A stretch of DNA of 64,000 nucleotides from Pelagibacterium sediminicola (GTDB lineage Bacteria > Pseudomonadota > Alphaproteobacteria > Rhizobiales > Devosiaceae). Of this stretch, positions 46,787 through 55,185 are shown in pieces (within the stretch, counting starts at the first letter, position 1; every line of letters starts with the position of its first letter). The translations under genes and the position numbers were made by a program. The notes under the pieces were generated by a model. That model made no database searches and was not told the origin of the DNA. It saw nothing but the letters and a program-made list of their open reading frames with translations. The stretch is taken from contig NZ_QMEL01000001.1 in assembly GCF_003390885.1 (NCBI RefSeq), positions 62,001 through 126,000 on the forward strand, in the 5' to 3' direction.

Positions 46787-48190
46787 TTATTTGCGGGTGC
46801 GCCAGCTATCGGCGTAGTTCTCGCGCGCCTCGCGGGCGTAGGGGGTGGGCGAAACGCGGACGCGGATCTCGGCCTGCTTGTGGGTTTCGGCCGAGGTCTT
46901 GCCGGTCGGCTCGGGCTCACCCCAGAGCATGGTGAGCACGTCGCCTTCCTGGACGTCGGCGTTGACGACGCCGAGCGAAAGGACGCACCGCTCGTTGAAC
47001 GAATAGCCGTTGAACATCGACATGCCGACCATCTTGCCGTCCTTCATGACCATGTCGGCCGAAGAGGAGGCGTAGTTGGGCTGGGGGAAGTCGATCCACT
47101 TGTAGGGTGTGCCGTCCTCGAAGGCCGAGGCGATGACCTTGAGGACGTCCTCGCGGTTCCACTCGAAGGTGACCTTCTTGCGGTTGGTCTGGCCCTTCAT
47201 CTTTTCGAGCGCGGCCTTGCCGATGAAATCGTCCTTCTTCCAGCCGATATAGAAGTCGTAGCCCAGTTCGAACGGATTGACGTAGTAGTCCTCGATATTG
47301 TCGGAAACAAAGCTGCCGCCGATGGCACCCGAGGCTTCGTAGCTGTCGGCGCCCAGCCATTCGCGGTAGGCGGCCAAGAGGCCATCGCCCGAATAGATGC
47401 CCGGCAGGGGCGAGGGAATCCAGCCCGATTCGAGCGTGTTGGTCGAATAGGCCCGCGAGCCGCAGCGCACGAGATCAACGCCAGCTTCCTTGGCCGCATC
47501 GAGGATGCACGAGAGGATATAGCTCTTGTCCTCGTACGGGCCCCAGATCTCGAGACCCGGCGCGCCCGACATGCCGTGGCGCAGGGCCTGCACCTTTTTC
47601 GATCCGATATTGATGTGGTCGACGTGGAAGAACTTGATGTCCGGGATCGGACCGCGGTTCAACTTCTCGAAGATCTTGTTCGCCTCGGGACCCTGGATCT
47701 GGTAGCGGTAATGGGTGCGGAACACCCGCTCGCCCTCGGGGCGCGACGGAGAGCGCGGGTCGTGCGTGATGCGCACGTTCCACTTGCCATAGGCGGCGTT
47801 GAACAACAGCCAGTTCGAGGTCGGTGCGCGGCCCACGAGGACAAACTTGTCCTCACGCTCGCGGAAGATGATGTGGTCGCCGATGACGTGGCCGGCCGGG
47901 GTCACGGGCACGTAGTGCTTGGCGCGGTTGAGGCTGAAATTGGCAAACGAGTTGATGCCGTGATGGGACAGGAACGCTTCGGCGTCCGGGCCCTCGACGA
48001 TCACTTCGTCCATGTGATGGGTCTGGTCGAACAGGACGGCGGAATTGCGCCACGCCCACTGTTCGGTGCGCCAGTTGGAAAATTCCGGCGCGACGACCGG
48101 GTATACATACATCCCGATCCTGGAATTGCGGAGCCGGCCCACAATGTCGGGGTTTTCTTTCATGATATCGGCAAGACTGGTGTGCGCCAT
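46787..48190 (-). CDS. LigM/DesA-like tetrahydrofolate-dependent aryl O-demethylase
   Basis: 467 residues of the GcvT/aminomethyltransferase fold, close to LigM and DesA, which move the methyl group of vanillate, 3-O-methylgallate or syringate to tetrahydrofolate. Strong family words: NSRIGMYVYPVVAPEFSNW, RTEQWAWRNSAVLFDQTHHM, ALRHGMSGAPGLEIWGPYE, NTLESGWIPSPLPGIYSGDG, SYEASGAIGGSFVSDNIEDY and MSMFNGYSFNERCVLSL. Length equals LigM (about 470), not DmdA (about 370). The exact methoxy-aromatic substrate cannot be told. Single-gene unit with its own terminator and a TGTATACA palindrome 31-40 bases upstream of the ATG. The THF-recycling genes ligH and metF are not in the window. Confidence 0.85.
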   Translation of the reverse strand: MAHTSLADIMKENPDIVGRLRNSRIGMYVYPVVAPEFSNWRTEQWAWRNSAVLFDQTHHMDEVIVEGPDAEAFLSHHGINSFANFSLNRAKHYVPVTPAGHVIGDHIIFREREDKFVLVGRAPTSNWLLFNAAYGKWNVRITHDPRSPSRPEGERVFRTHYRYQIQGPEANKIFEKLNRGPIPDIKFFHVDHINIGSKKVQALRHGMSGAPGLEIWGPYEDKSYILSCILDAAKEAGVDLVRCGSRAYSTNTLESGWIPSPLPGIYSGDGLLAAYREWLGADSYEASGAIGGSFVSDNIEDYYVNPFELGYDFYIGWKKDDFIGKAALEKMKGQTNRKKVTFEWNREDVLKVIASAFEDGTPYKWIDFPQPNYASSSADMVMKDGKMVGMSMFNGYSFNERCVLSLGVVNADVQEGDVLTMLWGEPEPTGKTSAETHKQAEIRVRVSPTPYAREARENYADSWRTRK

Positions 48191-48220
48191 GGCAATCTCT
48201 CCCTTGGGTTTACGCTTATG

Positions 48221-48230
48221 ATGTATACAT
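48221..48230. promoter_or_regulatory. GntR-type operator candidate upstream of the ligM-like gene
   Basis: ATGTATACAT, a perfect 10-bp palindrome with the TGTATACA core common to FadR/VanR-group GntR operators, 31 bases before the start codon. No GntR gene is in the window, so the regulator is unknown. Confidence 0.45.
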
Positions 48231-48344
48231 ATGCGCTGGTTCAGGGGCGAAAAGCAAGTGTATTTCGCCAGGGCACAGGTGACATGCGCACATTATTTCG
48301 CGTGCGTCGTCTTGTGCTCTGCCTCCTCGCTTTTCCAGCGAAAG

Positions 48345-48500
48345 CCGAAATCCGGAACGAGTCCCGGAATGACATTGATGACTCTGGCCGATACCTGCCC
48401 CATGCTCGCCTGTCACCCCGGGATTCATTCCCGGGGTCCAGACCGAACCCGCCGCAATCGCGGGAAACTCGATAATTCCGTCAGAACCTGAAGCGATCTA
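48345..48500. repeat. MITE-like element, copy B (left end lost)
   Basis: Matches copy A from TCCGGAACGAGTCCCGGAAT to the right terminus GTCAGAACCTGAAGCGATCT(A). It includes CACCCCGGGATTCATTCCCG and GGTCCAGACCGAACCCGCCG. The left inverted repeat cannot be found. Confidence 0.8.
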
Positions 48501-48581
48501 AAGAGCCGGGATGAACGGGTTTGCAGCCCCGCCTCGATCTCCCTCGAGCTCGGTGCGGCCGTCGGCTCGGCCGCGGCCTCC

Positions 48582-50519
48582 TCATGACACCGACCGCACA
48601 AACATTGGCCCTCCGCGCCAGCGGGGGAAACCATAGCCATGTATCTCGACCAGATCGATATCGGCTGCCTGGCGTACGATACCTTCCGCAAGAATCCGTT
48701 CGCCCTCCGCCGCCATCTCGGCGACAAGGCTGTCCGCGATCTGCTGGCGGGTCCGGGTTTTGCCGGGTCCCACCGAACCTGCAAGCAACTTCATGACATC
48801 TTCCGACATGACGGGTGTGCGGCTCCCCGAAACGTAATCATACCACCCGGCGCCGACCTTTTGTCCCTTTCGCCCGGCGCGCACGAGTATGTCGCCAAGC
48901 GTTTCGGCGATTTGCGTGCCCGCCGAGCGGGCGGCCTCGCGCTGAGCGAAAGCAATGTCCAGACCTCCGAGGTCCTGGGCCTCGAACGGCCCCATGGCAA
49001 ATCCATAATCGCGCATTGCAGCATCGATTTCCGCGATGGAAATCCCGCGGCGCACCAGGTCTTCGGCTGCGGCGCGATACCGTTTGAGAATGCGATTGCC
49101 GACAAACCCTTCGCAGACGCCGGACCGCACCGGGATCTTGCCAAGGCGCCGCGCCAGCGAAATGGCTGTCGCCAAGACGGTCTGGCTGGTCTGTGCCAGC
49201 GGTACAATTTCGAGCAGCTTCATGATATTGGCGGGGCTGAAGAAATGAAGCCCGATGAAGCGCTCCAGCCCGGAAACGGGTTCGGCAATCGCGCGCGGAT
49301 CGAGATATGATGTGTTGGTCGCCAGAATGGCGTCGGGCCGGCATATCCTGTCGAGCCGCCCGAACAGCTCCTGCTTGATGGCGATGTCCTCGAACACCGC
49401 CTCGATCACCAGATCGGCCGCCGCCAGTGCGGTAAGATCGGATATCGCGCTGAATCGCGCCAATCTCGCCTCGGCCTCAGCGTGGCTCAGCCGCCCGCGT
49501 TTGACTGTTCCTTGGTAAAGCGCCTTCAGATTGGTTTTGGCCCGTTGAGCGGACTCCAGGTCGCGTTCAACCAGAGTGACGGTCAGCCCCGCATCGAGAA
49601 AGGCGGCTGTGATGCCGATCCCCATCGTACCACCTCCTACGACGCCGATCTGTTCGATCGGAAGAGAGGCAATGTCTTTGAGGTCGGCCGGGCGGAGCGC
49701 GGCGCGTTCTGCAAGAAAGACATGGCGAAGCGCGGCTGCCTGCGGGGCGGTGCGCAGTTCAAGAAAGGCTCGCCTCTCGAAAGCCATTGCCTCATCAAAA
49801 TCATGTGTCGTCGAAAACTCTATGCTTTCCAGCGCCTTGAGCGGGGCCAGCTCGCCCCTGGCGCGTCGCGTCAGGATCTGGCGCTGAGCCTCCCATGCAA
49901 AATTCCCCGCATGCTGCGGACGCTGCGAGATCGCCGGCGGCAACGGACGATGAAGCGCTTCGCGGAGATAGCTGACAGCCTCCGTCATCAACTCGCCATC
50001 GATCACTTCGTCGACAAGACCAACCGCTAGAGCCTCCGGGGCGGAAATGGGCTTGCCGGAGGTGATGAGGTCCACCGCGGCATTGACGCCGATGAGACGG
50101 GGCGTCCGGACCGTGCCCGACGCACCGGGAATGACCCCGAGCGCGACTTCGGGAAAGCCCAGCGAAGCGTTCCGCGCCGCCAGCCTGAACCGGCACCCCA
50201 ACGCCACTTCCAGCCCACCGCCGAGGGCAGCGCCATGAATGGCGGCAAGCCAGGGTTGGGGCGCGTTCTCGATAGCGGCAACCAGGTCCGGCAAATGCGG
50301 CGGCGCGGGCGGCTTATCGAACTCGTTGACGTCGGCGCCGGCAATAAAGGTACGGCCTGCACAGAGCAGAACCACGCCCCGGACGCCGGCATCCGCGCCC
50401 AGACTGCCCACCACCTCGAGGAGTTGCTCCCGCAGCGCCTGGCTCAGCGCGTTGACTGGTGGATTGCTTACGGTAACGATTGCGATTTCAGCGTCGCGGG
50501 TAAGGGTAACGAGCTTCAT
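48582..50519 (-). CDS. Bifunctional enoyl-CoA hydratase / 3-hydroxyacyl-CoA dehydrogenase (FadJ-like)
   Basis: 645 residues. The N-terminal crotonase domain (1-190) has both catalytic glutamates in GAALGGGLEVALG and LGFPEVALGVIPG. The C-terminal hydroxyacyl-CoA dehydrogenase (about 290-640) has the NAD motif IGVVGGGTMGIGITAAFLDA, catalytic His in IGLHFFSPANIMKLLEIV, and VCEGFVGNRILKRY. Performs steps 2 and 3 of beta-oxidation. ATG at 50519 is preferred (AGAGGAA six bases upstream) over 50552. Divergent from the PaaG-like gene; together with the ligase-dehydrogenase-thiolase operon it completes one beta-oxidation round. Confidence 0.92.
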   Translation of the reverse strand: MKLVTLTRDAEIAIVTVSNPPVNALSQALREQLLEVVGSLGADAGVRGVVLLCAGRTFIAGADVNEFDKPPAPPHLPDLVAAIENAPQPWLAAIHGAALGGGLEVALGCRFRLAARNASLGFPEVALGVIPGASGTVRTPRLIGVNAAVDLITSGKPISAPEALAVGLVDEVIDGELMTEAVSYLREALHRPLPPAISQRPQHAGNFAWEAQRQILTRRARGELAPLKALESIEFSTTHDFDEAMAFERRAFLELRTAPQAAALRHVFLAERAALRPADLKDIASLPIEQIGVVGGGTMGIGITAAFLDAGLTVTLVERDLESAQRAKTNLKALYQGTVKRGRLSHAEAEARLARFSAISDLTALAAADLVIEAVFEDIAIKQELFGRLDRICRPDAILATNTSYLDPRAIAEPVSGLERFIGLHFFSPANIMKLLEIVPLAQTSQTVLATAISLARRLGKIPVRSGVCEGFVGNRILKRYRAAAEDLVRRGISIAEIDAAMRDYGFAMGPFEAQDLGGLDIAFAQREAARSAGTQIAETLGDILVRAGRKGQKVGAGWYDYVSGSRTPVMSEDVMKLLAGSVGPGKTRTRQQIADSLVAEMAAEGERILAEGIVRQAADIDLVEIHGYGFPRWRGGPMFVRSVS

Positions 50520-50664
50520 CGGAAATTCCTCTGACTGAAGTGAAATCCGCACAAATAACTGATTTTAAGCACAAATTTCAGATTTCTCGGTTGGCTGGAA
50601 ACGCCTTCTGTGCAAGAGTTGGCGAATAGCGTTCGCGTAAATTTTGTGAGACGGGAGACGAGGG

Positions 50665-51459
50665 TTGCAGGCTTCGGATAGTGTTCTTTCGGCAGTCGAG
50701 GATGGCGTTCTGAAGCTGACGCTGAACCGGCCCGACAAGCTCAACGCGTTCAATATCGAAATGCATGTGGCGCTGCGGGCCGAGCTGGAACGCGCCTGTG
50801 ACGATACCACAATCAGGGCTGTCCTTTTGACGGGCTCGGGGCGCGCCTTTTCTGCCGGGCAGGATCTGAGCGATCGCGATCCGCGCAAGCGGACCGCCCC
50901 GCACGATCTGGGCCATTCTCTCGACACCTATTACAACCCCGCCATCCGTCTCATCCGCGATCTGCGCAAACCCGTGGTCGTCGCCGTCAACGGCGTGGCG
51001 GCAGGCGCCGGCGCCAATATCGCGCTGGCCTGCGATATCGTGATTGCCGCCCGTTCGGCCAAATTCGTACAGGCGTTTTCCAAGGTCGGGCTGGTGCCGG
51101 ACGCCGGCGGAAGCTGGACGCTTCCCCGTATTCTCGGGGAACCCCGCGCCAAGGCCCTCATGTTGACGGGTGAACCGCTTGCCGCCGAAACGGCTGCCGA
51201 ATGGGGTCTCATCTGGAAAGCCGTCGACGATGTGGATCTTCTCGATCAGGCCGGCCAGCTTGCACGCAAGCTTGCCAAAGGCCCCACGATCGGACTTGGT
51301 CTGACCAAACATCTGATCCAGCTTGCCGCCTCCAATACGCTCGACGCCCAGCTCGACCTCGAGCGCGACAGCCAGCGTGTTGCCGGCAACAGTGCCGACT
51401 ATGCCGAAGGTGTCGCCGCCTTTCTCGACAAGCGCCCGCCGGTTTTTCGCGGGGAGTGA
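50665..51459 (+). CDS. PaaG-like enoyl-CoA hydratase/isomerase
   Basis: 264 residues, crotonase fold, strongly PaaG-like: SAGQDLSDRDP, YYNPAIRLIRDL, AVNGVAAGAGANIALACDIV, FVQAFSKVGLVPDAGGSWTL with the isomerase aspartate, and LDLERDSQRVAGNSADYAEG. PaaG isomerises 1,2-epoxyphenylacetyl-CoA to the oxepin and also shifts double bonds. No paaABCDE or paaZ is in view, so a role in isomerising an unsaturated ring or acyl-CoA made by the neighbouring enzymes is as likely. TTG start at 50665 is the only family-consistent start seen. Ends 23 bases from the NmrA-type gene, convergent. Confidence 0.87.
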   Translation: MQASDSVLSAVEDGVLKLTLNRPDKLNAFNIEMHVALRAELERACDDTTIRAVLLTGSGRAFSAGQDLSDRDPRKRTAPHDLGHSLDTYYNPAIRLIRDLRKPVVVAVNGVAAGAGANIALACDIVIAARSAKFVQAFSKVGLVPDAGGSWTLPRILGEPRAKALMLTGEPLAAETAAEWGLIWKAVDDVDLLDQAGQLARKLAKGPTIGLGLTKHLIQLAASNTLDAQLDLERDSQRVAGNSADYAEGVAAFLDKRPPVFRGE

Positions 51460-51482
51460 TCCCCGCCCCGGAAAGGAAGCGA

Positions 51483-52361
51483 TCACTCCCCCCTTTTGTT
51501 CTGTTCAGCGCAAAATGCCGCCAGGTGATCCGCCACGCGCCCTAAGGCGCGGCCAGCGAACAGCGCCGCTTGCGGAGACAACAGATCATATTCACCCGCG
51601 CCCGACGCCAGGCGGATGCCGATCTGCGCTTCGACCGCAAAGGGCGGCAAACCCCGTTCCGCAAGAATACGGCCATAGTCGACGCGGTCGAGCTCGCTCG
51701 CCGTCACCGCCCGCCCCCAGACCTGGCTCGCCAGCCCGGCAACCTCATGCAGATCGAGCGCCTCTGGGCCTGTGAGCTCGTATATCCGGTTCGCGTGTCC
51801 CGGCTGGGTCAGTACGGTGGCGGTGGCCTCGGCCACGTCGCGGCGGAAGATATAGCCCACTTTGCCTGCGGCTCCCGGCAGCGTTAGCGAGCCGGTTTCC
51901 CACGCTCCCACCAGGGCATTGTCGAGATTTTCGACGAAATGATTGTTGCGCAGGATCGTATAGGGCACGCCCGAATCCATGAGGTAGCGCTCGCTATCTT
52001 CATGAACCGCGGCATAGGGAAAGAGGCTTTCGCGCTTTGGATTGATAAAGCTCGTATAGACGAGCCTTCCCACGCCTGCATCGCGGGCGGCATCGATCGC
52101 CGCCCGATGCTGTTTCACCCGCGCTTCGACCGGGGCGGTTCCACAGATGATCAGCGCGACGTCCGCCCCCGAAAAGGCGGCCCGCATGGTTTCAGGCCGG
52201 TCAAAATCCGCCGTGACGGTTCTGATCCCGCCTTCCGCAAGATCGCCGATTTTCTCTGGGTTTCTGGTACCCGCAACGATTGCGGAGCCAAATCCGCGCT
52301 GTGTGAGGGCTGAAACAATTTTCCGCCCCAACTGACCGGATGCGCCGGTGATACTGATCAT
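51483..52361 (-). CDS. NmrA-like NAD(P)H-binding oxidoreductase (QorB type)
   Basis: 292 residues, atypical short-chain dehydrogenase. The N-terminal nucleotide-binding motif is MISITGASGQLGRKIVSALT, followed by AGTRNPEKIGDLAEGGIRTV, VGRLVYTSFINP and TILRNNHFVENL, as in NADPH:quinone oxidoreductase QorB/YtfG and NmrA-like redox sensors. Whether it reduces a quinone or another substrate is unknown. Last gene of the leftward operon; 60 bases after the ligase. Such genes are not standard members of beta-oxidation operons, so it may act on an aromatic intermediate. Confidence 0.83.
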   Translation of the reverse strand: MISITGASGQLGRKIVSALTQRGFGSAIVAGTRNPEKIGDLAEGGIRTVTADFDRPETMRAAFSGADVALIICGTAPVEARVKQHRAAIDAARDAGVGRLVYTSFINPKRESLFPYAAVHEDSERYLMDSGVPYTILRNNHFVENLDNALVGAWETGSLTLPGAAGKVGYIFRRDVAEATATVLTQPGHANRIYELTGPEALDLHEVAGLASQVWGRAVTASELDRVDYGRILAERGLPPFAVEAQIGIRLASGAGEYDLLSPQAALFAGRALGRVADHLAAFCAEQNKRGE

Positions 52362-52421
52362 GGTTTCTCGGAAGGTTAAGCGTTTGGTGCAGTATGGGGA
52401 CGATCGAGCGGTGAGATCACG

Positions 52422-53954
52422 CTAGATGCGCTTGTCTCGACCGGCCCAATAATCTTCGCGGATCACGTTCTTCTGGATTTTGCCAATCGGCGTCTTGGGA
52501 AAATCGGTCACCAGCTTGATCAGGCGCGGCCGTTTGAAGCGCGCCAGCCGTTCGGTGCAGTGACCGACCAGATCCTCTTCGCTCGCGGTGCTCCCGGCCC
52601 TGAGCTGGACATGGGCCGCGGGAACTTCGCCCCATTTGTCGTCAGGAATGCCGAACACGGCGCATTCGGCTACCGCAGGGTGATCGTAGAGCACGTTCTC
52701 GATTTCCTTGGGATAGATGTTCTCGCCGCCGGCGATGATCATGTCCTTCGAGCGGTCGACCAGCGTCAGGAAACCATCGGCATCAACCGTCGCCAGATCG
52801 CCACTCCAGGCCCAGCCATGGCGCCAGAAAGCCTCGGTCTGCTCGGGATCGTTATAATATTCGAGCATGACATTGGCACCGCGCGCGACGATTTCGCCGA
52901 TCTCGCCCGGCTTGACCGGGTTGCCGTCGCGATCGAGCACCGCCAGATCGGCGTTATAGACCTGCCGGCCGACGCTGCCGAGCTTGTGCGGCAGGTCGTC
53001 CGACTTGAGCGCCGCCACGATGCCCATCTCCGATTGCCCGTAGAACTGCGTCAGCCTGAGTCGCGGCAACTTTTCAAGGATCGTCTTCTGGACCCAGTCC
53101 GGCATGGGTGCGCCGGAAAAGTTGAGCTTGGTCCAGACGGAGTAGTTTTCGGCATCGAAATTCTCGTCGCCCACCAGCATGCTGACCTGGGTAGGCACCA
53201 TGAAGGCAGCGCTGATACCGTAAGTCCGCGAGAGCCTGGCGTATTCCCCGACATCCCATTTGGGAAGAAGGACGGTGGTCGCCCCGACCAGGACGGCAGG
53301 CTGAAGCATGATATTGAGCGCTGCCACATGGAACAGGGGCGTGACGACGGCCACGACGTCCTTTTCCGTGATACCGCTTTCAACGACGACCGTATGCGCC
53401 GTGACCACCCGGCTCTTGTGGTTGGCCAAAACCCCTTTGGGACGGCCGGTGGTACCGCCCGTATAGGTCATGCAGAAGGGATCATCCTCGTCGATCTCGA
53501 CGCCGGGATCGGTATCGGGATAATTGGCGAGGAGGGCGTCGAAGGTCGGCTCGTCGCCGGCCGCACTGCCAATGAGGATCGTCTGCCTGAGCCTGGGCAG
53601 GCGCTCGGCGGCCTGCTTCACGCGGTCGGCAAAGCAATCTTCATACAGCAGAACCTCCACATCCGCCTTGTCGAGGACATAGACCAGTTCCTCTAGCGCA
53701 TAGAGCACCGAGACATTGACGAAGACGCAGCCTGTGCGCGACGCGCCGAAGAACGCCGTCACATATTCCGGGCGGTTGCGCGACAGAATGGCAACCTTGG
53801 CGCCCTTGGCCAGTCCCATGTCGAGCACGGCATGAGCGAAACGGTTGGCGTCCCTGTCCAGGTCGCCATAGCTTTTCTCTACCCCGTGGCAGATGATCGC
53901 CGCCTTGCTCGGAAAGCGCTCCGCGGAACGCCGCAGCATATCTCCAGTCAACAC
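52422..53954 (-). CDS. Acyl-CoA ligase (AMP-forming)
   Basis: 510 residues, ANL superfamily. The P-loop is MTYTGGTTGRPKGVLANHKS, then LNFSGAPMPDWVQ, FYGQSEMG, the hinge GWAWSGDLATVDADG and C-terminal DRSKDMIIAGGENIYPKEIE; the catalytic lysine lies in TPIGKIQKNVI. The set is typical of acyl- or aryl-CoA ligases activating carboxylates; chain length or ring preference cannot be read. GTG start at 53954 has GGGAGG seven bases upstream. 22 bases downstream of the acyl-CoA dehydrogenase. Confidence 0.92.
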   Translation of the reverse strand: MLTGDMLRRSAERFPSKAAIICHGVEKSYGDLDRDANRFAHAVLDMGLAKGAKVAILSRNRPEYVTAFFGASRTGCVFVNVSVLYALEELVYVLDKADVEVLLYEDCFADRVKQAAERLPRLRQTILIGSAAGDEPTFDALLANYPDTDPGVEIDEDDPFCMTYTGGTTGRPKGVLANHKSRVVTAHTVVVESGITEKDVVAVVTPLFHVAALNIMLQPAVLVGATTVLLPKWDVGEYARLSRTYGISAAFMVPTQVSMLVGDENFDAENYSVWTKLNFSGAPMPDWVQKTILEKLPRLRLTQFYGQSEMGIVAALKSDDLPHKLGSVGRQVYNADLAVLDRDGNPVKPGEIGEIVARGANVMLEYYNDPEQTEAFWRHGWAWSGDLATVDADGFLTLVDRSKDMIIAGGENIYPKEIENVLYDHPAVAECAVFGIPDDKWGEVPAAHVQLRAGSTASEEDLVGHCTERLARFKRPRLIKLVTDFPKTPIGKIQKNVIREDYWAGRDKRI

Positions 53955-53976
53955 CCCTTCGCCTCCCTAAATCGCG

Positions 53977-55134
53977 TTACACGCCACGGATCAGCGCATG
54001 GCCGATCCGCATCTTCATGAGTTCATTGGGGCCATCGACAAGCTGGGTCACCTTGGCGTCGCGCATCAGGCGCTCGACATGGTTCTCGCGATAATTGCCG
54101 TAGGCGCCGAAGACCTGCACGGCGTCGATGGTGACTTTCATCGCCATGTCCGAGGCCTGCATCTTGACCATGGCGCACAGCTTTGCGGCCTCGCGGCTGG
54201 TCGTATCGTCGGTCTCATCCATCCAGCGGGCGACCTGATAGACCAGCGCGCGGCTGGCCTCGATCTGCGTTGCCATGTCAGCGAGCGAGAACTGGATCGC
54301 CTGATGCTCGATCAGCGGCTTGCCGAAGGTGTGACGCTTCTTGGCATAGGCCAGGGCGTGCTCGAACGCGCCCTGGGCGACGCCGAGGGCCTGCGTGCCG
54401 CCACCCAGGCGGCCCAGATTGAGGGCCTGCGCGAAGAGCTTGAAGGCGCCGCCGATTTCACCCAGCAACTGCGAGCGCGTCACCCGCACATTGTCAAAGA
54501 ACACGTCCGCCGGCGGCAGCTGGCGGAAACCCATCAGTTCATCGGCCTCGCCCACAGAAAGCCCTGGCGTACCCGCATCGACGACGAAGGCGGAAATGCC
54601 GCGCGTGCCCAGGCTCGGATCGGTGAGAGCGAACACCAGATACATGCCGGCGGCGCCAGCCAGCGAGGCAACGCGCTTGTGGCCGGAGATGAGCCAGCCA
54701 TCGCCGTCCGCAACGGCCGTCGTCTTCATCTGGGCCAGGTCGGCGCCGGTATCGGGCTCGGTGATCGCAATGCAGGTCAGCGAGCCCTCGGCCATGCTCT
54801 TGATGGCGCGCTCGCGCAGCGCTTCGTCCTGGCAATGGGTGAAGATCGCATAGGCACAGGCCTCGTGCGACACGATGTTGGCATAGCCGCCATCAACCTT
54901 GGCGATCTCTTCCTGCGCCAGCACCAGCGACATGGTATCTGCGCCTTCGCCCCCCTTTTCCTTCGGGATGTGCAGGCGCAGCAAGCCTGCATTTTCCAGC
55001 AGATGCAGCCCCTCCCACCACTGCTTGGAGTGGCCCGTCTGGCGGTCGATATCGATGATGATCTTGGAGAGTTCGCGGGCAGCTTCGGCTGCTGTGTCAC
55101 GAACGGAGATTTGCGCGGGTGTGAACACGTGCAT
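53977..55134 (-). CDS. Acyl-CoA dehydrogenase, Asp at the usual catalytic Glu
   Basis: 385 residues, flavin acyl-CoA dehydrogenase. CIAITEPDTGADLAQMKTTA and SGHKRVASLAGAAGMYLVFA mark the FAD/substrate middle domain; LGRLGGGTQALGVAQGAFEH and RHTFGKPLIEHQAIQFSLAD the C-terminal domain; VDGPNELMKMRIG the end. In most relatives the latter reads (Y/A)EGxxE, where the Glu before Gly is the catalytic base (Glu376 in MCAD); here it is Asp367. Either Asp takes over or the base is elsewhere, which could point to an unusual substrate such as a cyclic acyl-CoA. Between thiolase (51 bases) and ligase (22 bases). Confidence 0.9.
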   Translation of the reverse strand: MHVFTPAQISVRDTAAEAARELSKIIIDIDRQTGHSKQWWEGLHLLENAGLLRLHIPKEKGGEGADTMSLVLAQEEIAKVDGGYANIVSHEACAYAIFTHCQDEALRERAIKSMAEGSLTCIAITEPDTGADLAQMKTTAVADGDGWLISGHKRVASLAGAAGMYLVFALTDPSLGTRGISAFVVDAGTPGLSVGEADELMGFRQLPPADVFFDNVRVTRSQLLGEIGGAFKLFAQALNLGRLGGGTQALGVAQGAFEHALAYAKKRHTFGKPLIEHQAIQFSLADMATQIEASRALVYQVARWMDETDDTTSREAAKLCAMVKMQASDMAMKVTIDAVQVFGAYGNYRENHVERLMRDAKVTQLVDGPNELMKMRIGHALIRGV

Positions 55135-55185
55135 GGAAAATTCCTCTTCTGAATTAAGTCGGCGACGCAGCGCTGGGATGAAGCC

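Larger units (their letters stand above)
48191..48581. other. Gene-free gap between ligM-like and fadJ-like genes (391 bp)
   Basis: 48191-48240 is the ligM-like leader with the palindrome. 48345-48500 is MITE-like copy B. 48501-48581 shows nothing distinctive beyond high GC. Confidence 0.6.

Noticed and set aside
46787-48190. DMSP demethylase (DmdA) as the name for this gene
   Set aside because: DmdA is about 100 residues shorter and lacks the long LigM-type N-terminal and middle motifs seen here; LigM/DesA is the better match.
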